Shown: in pieces, positions 13,545 to 17,232 of the stretch
Layout: the number at the start of each line of letters is the position of its first letter
Numbering within the stretch: position 1 is the first letter of the stretch
Source: an uncultured Saprospiraceae bacterium
GTDB lineage: Bacteria; Bacteroidota; Bacteroidia; Chitinophagales; Saprospiraceae
Direction of reading: 5' to 3'
Assembly: GCA_938002705.1 (NCBI GenBank)
Contig: CALLAG010000001.1
Span: 1-17,232, forward strand
Length of the DNA: 17,232 nt
Program-made: the position numbers and the translations under genes
Notes under the pieces: model-generated
Databases searched by the model: none
Told to the model about the DNA's origin: nothing
The model's input: the letters and a program-made list of their open reading frames with translations, nothing else

Positions 13545-15137
13545 ATGAAAGTGAGGATATTGCACCAAAACAATCGAAAAAAGCTAATACAAGTATTACT
13601 CAGTATTGCATTCTTAGTAATCATATTATATGTAGCAGCTTCATTCTACGTCACATCTAAGATACGTACTGCAGTAGAAGATGATCCTGATATAGAGCTG
13701 TTAGATTTTTCAGTCCACCTGTGGTCAGGTAGTATGGATATAGATAGTCTTAAGTACCATAAAGTTATAGAAGGTAGTAAAGAAGTGAATATGTCATTAG
13801 TAGGCACTCGTGTGCAAGGTGTAGGCTATTGGGATTATCTCACTAAAGGATCTATCCATATAGATGGGATCTATGTGGATAATACTTCTCTGGCTATCAA
13901 TACTTATAGGGAGGTGTCAGTCATAGAGCCTGATACACTTCCCAAAAAGGAAAACTTCATCAAAGAAATAATCGTAGGTGAGGTCATACTGAAGTCTGGT
14001 TATATAGATTATGATACCGATGGTAAGCGGATACAGTTGCTGCTTAATAATGCAACGGTCAGTGACTTAGAGATGCACGCCGATACTTCCTACATTATAG
14101 GATGGTCAGATCTAAGATTATCAGCAGAGAATTTTCTGTATGATGACAATCAGGCGCATCATATACTTCGCATTAAGGATATAGAGATTAATGATCAGGT
14201 CCTGAGAGTAGATAGCTTAGAGTTAATACCTAAAAGGTCTAAGGAAAACTTCAATCTACCTTTAGAATACAGAAAGACAAGAATAGAACTTTTCATTAAT
14301 CATATAGATATATATGGAATGGATCTGCTAAGAATGGTATCGGAGCAATCTATTGTTATAGAAAAAATAGTGTCCCACAGCGGAAGTTTATCCTTGTATA
14401 ATGATCGCAACAAAGCTGGTTGTCCCGACTGTATTAAGAAGTACTTTCATGAAATGTTTCATGAGGTTGATATGCCTATAAAAGTGGATACCATAGCAAT
14501 AAAAGATAGCAGAATAGAATTACAACAGATCGACGAAGGGGATAGTATGGAAGTGAAATTGTTCTGGAATCACGTATATGCGACTCTATACGGAGTAGAT
14601 AATAATGCTAAAAATTCTAACAATGTCGTAGTAGACCTCCAAGCTAAATTTATGAATTCGTCTACCACAAAAATCAAATTTGAGTTGCCGGTTACTGATC
14701 CTAATAGAGATTATACATACAAAGGATCTCTGGATTCTATGGACTTAAAAGTACTCAATAGATTTCTGAAATTTTCTAACCAATTTCGTGTAGATGGCGG
14801 TCACCTAAGTAGTCTTAATTTTGAAGGAAGAGGTAACCTTATGCAATCAACTGGTGAGATGGAGTTAAGATATTCTGGGTTAAAATTGAAATTATTAAAT
14901 AAGGACCTTAGACCAAAAAATTTACTTTCAGGCTTGCTTAATTCTATCTTAGGCAAGGATAATAATCCTTCTGGCAATAAGCTGCGTATAGGAAAGATCT
15001 ATCATGAGCGTGATATGCATAAAGATTTTTTTGGCAATTGGTGGCTCGCATTGCAGTCTGGGATTAAGTCCACTACAGTCCCTAATATATTGCTGTCGGA
15101 TAAACTTGATAGCAAAACTGTAAAGCTTGATAAGTAA
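13545..15137 (+). CDS. AsmA-like/DUF748-type envelope protein with one N-terminal membrane anchor
   Basis: The 530-residue product has one transmembrane segment near the N-terminus (about 14-34, LIQVLLSIAFLVIILYVAAS) with a basic cytoplasmic tail, so most of the protein should lie in the periplasm. The rest is repetitive beta-strand sequence as in AsmA-like proteins. An early motif FSVHLWSGSMDIDSLKYHK (55-73) matches the LW-G---I--L---K pattern of the DUF748-type protein at 16184. The C-terminal HKDFFGNWWLALQSGIKST is a typical ending in these proteins. AsmA-like proteins such as YhdP and TamB form hydrophobic grooves that carry phospholipid between membranes. An odd patch is C293-P-D-C296 followed by H302 and H306. 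A YihY gene follows after 83 bases. Family membership is fairly sure; the transported molecule is not known. Confidence 0.7.
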   Translation: MKVRILHQNNRKKLIQVLLSIAFLVIILYVAASFYVTSKIRTAVEDDPDIELLDFSVHLWSGSMDIDSLKYHKVIEGSKEVNMSLVGTRVQGVGYWDYLTKGSIHIDGIYVDNTSLAINTYREVSVIEPDTLPKKENFIKEIIVGEVILKSGYIDYDTDGKRIQLLLNNATVSDLEMHADTSYIIGWSDLRLSAENFLYDDNQAHHILRIKDIEINDQVLRVDSLELIPKRSKENFNLPLEYRKTRIELFINHIDIYGMDLLRMVSEQSIVIEKIVSHSGSLSLYNDRNKAGCPDCIKKYFHEMFHEVDMPIKVDTIAIKDSRIELQQIDEGDSMEVKLFWNHVYATLYGVDNNAKNSNNVVVDLQAKFMNSSTTKIKFELPVTDPNRDYTYKGSLDSMDLKVLNRFLKFSNQFRVDGGHLSSLNFEGRGNLMQSTGEMELRYSGLKLKLLNKDLRPKNLLSGLLNSILGKDNNPSGNKLRIGKIYHERDMHKDFFGNWWLALQSGIKSTTVPNILLSDKLDSKTVKLDK

Positions 15138-15220
15138 TGTACTATAGTTGTATATTTCTTACTTAAAAGTTACAAATATTATCCTATCGAACTTTAATCA
15201 TTATACATAGTAACTAAGGC

Positions 15221-16153
15221 ATGACGACTAAAGTTACAATGTTAAATTTCCTCAAGAGCACTTGGAAGCAATTCACTGATGATGAGGGCTTCATGATGGC
15301 AGGAGCATTGTCCTATTATACTCTTTTCTCTATCACTCCGCTATTAGTTATTGTAATCTCGGTATTAGGCTTAGTGATAGAATCCACTGAGATCGAAGCT
15401 GCATTGTTCCAGCAATTAGGGAGTATTATGGGCTATGGTCATGCGGAGGAATTACAAGCTATGGTCGATAATACAAGAAGCACTTCTTCAAGTGTAATAG
15501 CAACTATAGTATCAACAGTGACATTATTAATTTCATCTACTGCAGTTGTCATTCATCTAAAAGATGCTCTTAATAAATCATGGAATGTCATCAAAGATCC
15601 CAAGTTGGGATTGAAAGCCATAATTAAAGATCGTATTCTCTCATTTGGATTTCTCTTAGGGATAGGTTTTGTATTCTTGGTTTCCTTGGGTCTTAATGCA
15701 GTAGCTACTGTCCTCTCTGATAGAGTAAGTATTTTACTGCCAGAAATCGGTGAGACTGCAGTTATATTGATCTCTACAACTATCAGCTTGGTCATCACCT
15801 TTGTGATGTTCTATTTACTATTCAGATTATTGCCTGATGCAAGATTAGCTAATAAGGACCTTATAGTAGGCGCCGCTGTAACTACGATACTATTTATAAT
15901 TGGAAAATATGCTATCGGATTTTATTTAGGTAATAGTAATATCAGTACCACATTTGGAGGAGCAGGAGCACTGGCCAGTTTTATGGTTTGGGTGTACTAT
16001 AATTCCATTATTTTGATAGTCGGAGCAGAGTTTACTCAGGTATATGCCAAGTCTAACGGTAGACAGGTTAATCCCACTGATCAATCGGTCAAAGTTCAAA
16101 GAGTGATCAAAAAGAAAAGTGATGGAAAGGTACTGAAAAGTGATATGTCTTAA
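15221..16153 (+). CDS. YihY/BrkB family inner membrane protein
   Basis: The 310-residue product belongs to the YihY/BrkB family, once mislabelled ribonuclease BN. The signature N-terminus FMMAGALSYYTLFSITPLL (24-42) is present. So is the C-terminal block TFGGAGALASFMVWVYYNS followed by GAEFTQVYA (about 244-276). About six membrane segments are predicted, at 36-53, 92-112, 140-163, 180-203, 213-235 and 246-271, with a basic cytoplasmic tail (VQRVIKKKSDGKVLK). The family's molecular function is not established. The annotated start is ATG 15221; ATG 15239 (MLNFLKS) is an alternative. It sits between two AsmA-like genes, 83 and 30 bases from them, all on one strand. This suggests, but does not prove, that it is their inner membrane partner. 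Confidence 0.88.
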   Translation: MTTKVTMLNFLKSTWKQFTDDEGFMMAGALSYYTLFSITPLLVIVISVLGLVIESTEIEAALFQQLGSIMGYGHAEELQAMVDNTRSTSSSVIATIVSTVTLLISSTAVVIHLKDALNKSWNVIKDPKLGLKAIIKDRILSFGFLLGIGFVFLVSLGLNAVATVLSDRVSILLPEIGETAVILISTTISLVITFVMFYLLFRLLPDARLANKDLIVGAAVTTILFIIGKYAIGFYLGNSNISTTFGGAGALASFMVWVYYNSIILIVGAEFTQVYAKSNGRQVNPTDQSVKVQRVIKKKSDGKVLKSDMS

Positions 16154-16183
16154 TTTTTATAGAATTAATTAACGAGATTATAT

Positions 16184-17232
16184 ATGTCTAAGAAACCATT
16201 ATACCGAAAGAAAAAATTTATCATAATTGCTGCTGTCATTTTAGGCTTGGTCATACTAAGATTATTACTACCTACTATAGTAAAGAACTATGTCAATAAG
16301 ACACTATCTAATATACCAGATTATTACGGTCATGTAGATGATATAGATATATCGCTATGGCGGGGAGCTTACGTGATACATGGATTATACATCAATAAGA
16401 CAGACTCTGGTACTCAGGTACCATTTATTAATCTTGCTCGTACAGATATATCCGTACAATGGAAATCCCTACTTGAAGGACGTATTGTATCGGAAATAGA
16501 ATTAGATACGCCTCAGGTCATATACGTGTTCGAAGATCATGAAGCAGCCTCAGATACCGAGATGGATGACTGGACAGAAGCCATCACAGATATAGTACCA
16601 GTATCGATTAACAGATTAGCTATCACTAATGGAAAGTTAGCTTTTGTGCAAGTAGTACCAGACCCTTCCATAGACTTACATATCTATGACCTTAATGGAG
16701 AAGCTACCAACTTACAGAATGTGATAGATAAAAATATCAAACTGCCTTCCGCCTTCAAAATCGATGGTAAAAGTATAGGTGAGGGTGATCTTAATATTGA
16801 TGGTAAGTTAAACCTACTTAAGGTGATCCCTGATATGGATATTGCTGTTTCTCTCGAGAATGCTGATATTACTTCGATGAATGAATTCTTTGAAGAATAT
16901 GCCAAGTTAAACTTTGAGAAAGGGAAGCTAAATGTATACAGTGAGATCGCTATTGCGGATGGATATCTGAAAAGTTATGTAAAACCAATGCTTAAGGAAT
17001 CTAAACTAATAGGACCTGATGATAATTTCTTCGAAAAATTATGGGAGGGATTTGTAGGGTTTTTCAAGTTTGTTCTGAAGAATCAGAAAACTGATAACGT
17101 GGCTACTAAAATTCCTATAGAAGGAGATCTTAATGATAGTTCAGTAGATGTATGGACCACTGTATTTAACCTCATCAAAAATGCTTGGTTCGAAGCTTTC
17201 CAAGGTGGGACTGATGATAACATAGAATATAA
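16184..17232 (+). CDS. DUF748-type AsmA-like protein, 3' end outside window
   Basis: The frame runs from ATG 16184 without a stop to the window edge, giving 349 complete codons. A basic N-terminus (MSKKPLYRKKK) precedes a membrane segment (about 12-32). Then comes the DUF748-type region: VDDIDISLWRGAYVIHGLYI (51-70), ARTDISVQWKSLLEGRIVSEI (85-105) and DTPQVIYVFE. Later parts include IDGKLNLLKVIPDMDIAVSL, with ADITSMNEFFEEYAKLNF downstream, and a stretch with DVWTTVFNLIKNAWFEAF near the edge. The Trp-Arg-Gly motif near residue 59 aligns with the LWSG motif of the AsmA-like protein at 13545, so the two are probably paralogous. It begins 30 bases after the YihY gene, so co-transcription is likely. 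The protein is expected to be anchored in the inner membrane with a periplasmic body; the detailed function is unknown. Confidence 0.8.
   Translation, partial: MSKKPLYRKKKFIIIAAVILGLVILRLLLPTIVKNYVNKTLSNIPDYYGHVDDIDISLWRGAYVIHGLYINKTDSGTQVPFINLARTDISVQWKSLLEGRIVSEIELDTPQVIYVFEDHEAASDTEMDDWTEAITDIVPVSINRLAITNGKLAFVQVVPDPSIDLHIYDLNGEATNLQNVIDKNIKLPSAFKIDGKSIGEGDLNIDGKLNLLKVIPDMDIAVSLENADITSMNEFFEEYAKLNFEKGKLNVYSEIAIADGYLKSYVKPMLKESKLIGPDDNFFEKLWEGFVGFFKFVLKNQKTDNVATKIPIEGDLNDSSVDVWTTVFNLIKNAWFEAFQGGTDDNIEY

Noticed and set aside
16684..16905. 73-codon minus-strand frame near the window end
   Set aside because: It is opposite the open plus-strand DUF748-type frame that runs off the window; no independent support.

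Overview
The window looks like chromosomal DNA of a Bacteroidota bacterium. The evidence is a type IX secretion (T9SS) type-B sorting domain beside a PorP/SprF-family protein, a PorV/PorQ-family barrel, a short Crp/Fnr regulator of the Bacteroidota type, and helix-hairpin-helix modules of the kind found in this phylum. The DNA is AT-rich, and ribosome binding sites are A-rich rather than Shine-Dalgarno-like. A Saprospiria-like lineage is plausible but cannot be proven here. I count 19 protein genes, including one cut by each window edge and one 33-residue gene. I see no tRNA, rRNA, CRISPR, insertion sequence, integrase or phage gene.

Layout. 1-1471: the end of a T9SS-secreted surface protein and its PorP/SprF partner. 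1515-3174: a PlsC acyltransferase and a fused methionine sulfoxide reductase MsrA-MsrB, convergent and overlapping. 3345-5621: a three-gene co-directional set (Crp/Fnr regulator, exported beta-rich protein, MDR oxidoreductase) whose lysine codon use differs from that of its neighbours. 5596-7374: a minus-strand pair, an OmpA-type protein and a membrane-anchored protein with two helix-hairpin-helix modules. 7375-7677: a 303-base gene-free stretch. 7678-8316: a stand-alone Lon substrate-binding domain protein. 8375-9484: a PorV/PorQ-family protein. 9590-10000: a four-helix membrane protein. 9984-12424: DNA polymerase III delta (holA) behind a FadL-like outer membrane protein. 12539-13368: a YafK-type L,D-transpeptidase translationally coupled to a 33-residue putative lipoprotein. 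13545-17232: two related AsmA-like/DUF748-type proteins flanking a YihY/BrkB membrane protein.

Most genes concern the cell envelope: T9SS secretion, outer membrane barrels, phospholipid synthesis, peptidoglycan modification and probable inter-membrane lipid traffic. HolA is a replication housekeeping gene and MsrAB an oxidative repair enzyme. The points most worth a second look are the AsmA-like/YihY/DUF748 cluster, the ATGA-coupled micro-lipoprotein behind the L,D-transpeptidase, the OmpA plus tandem-HhH membrane pair, the codon-deviant cassette, the hairpin containing the plsC start codon, and a repeated GTTCTTAT motif between the transpeptidase and AsmA-like genes.
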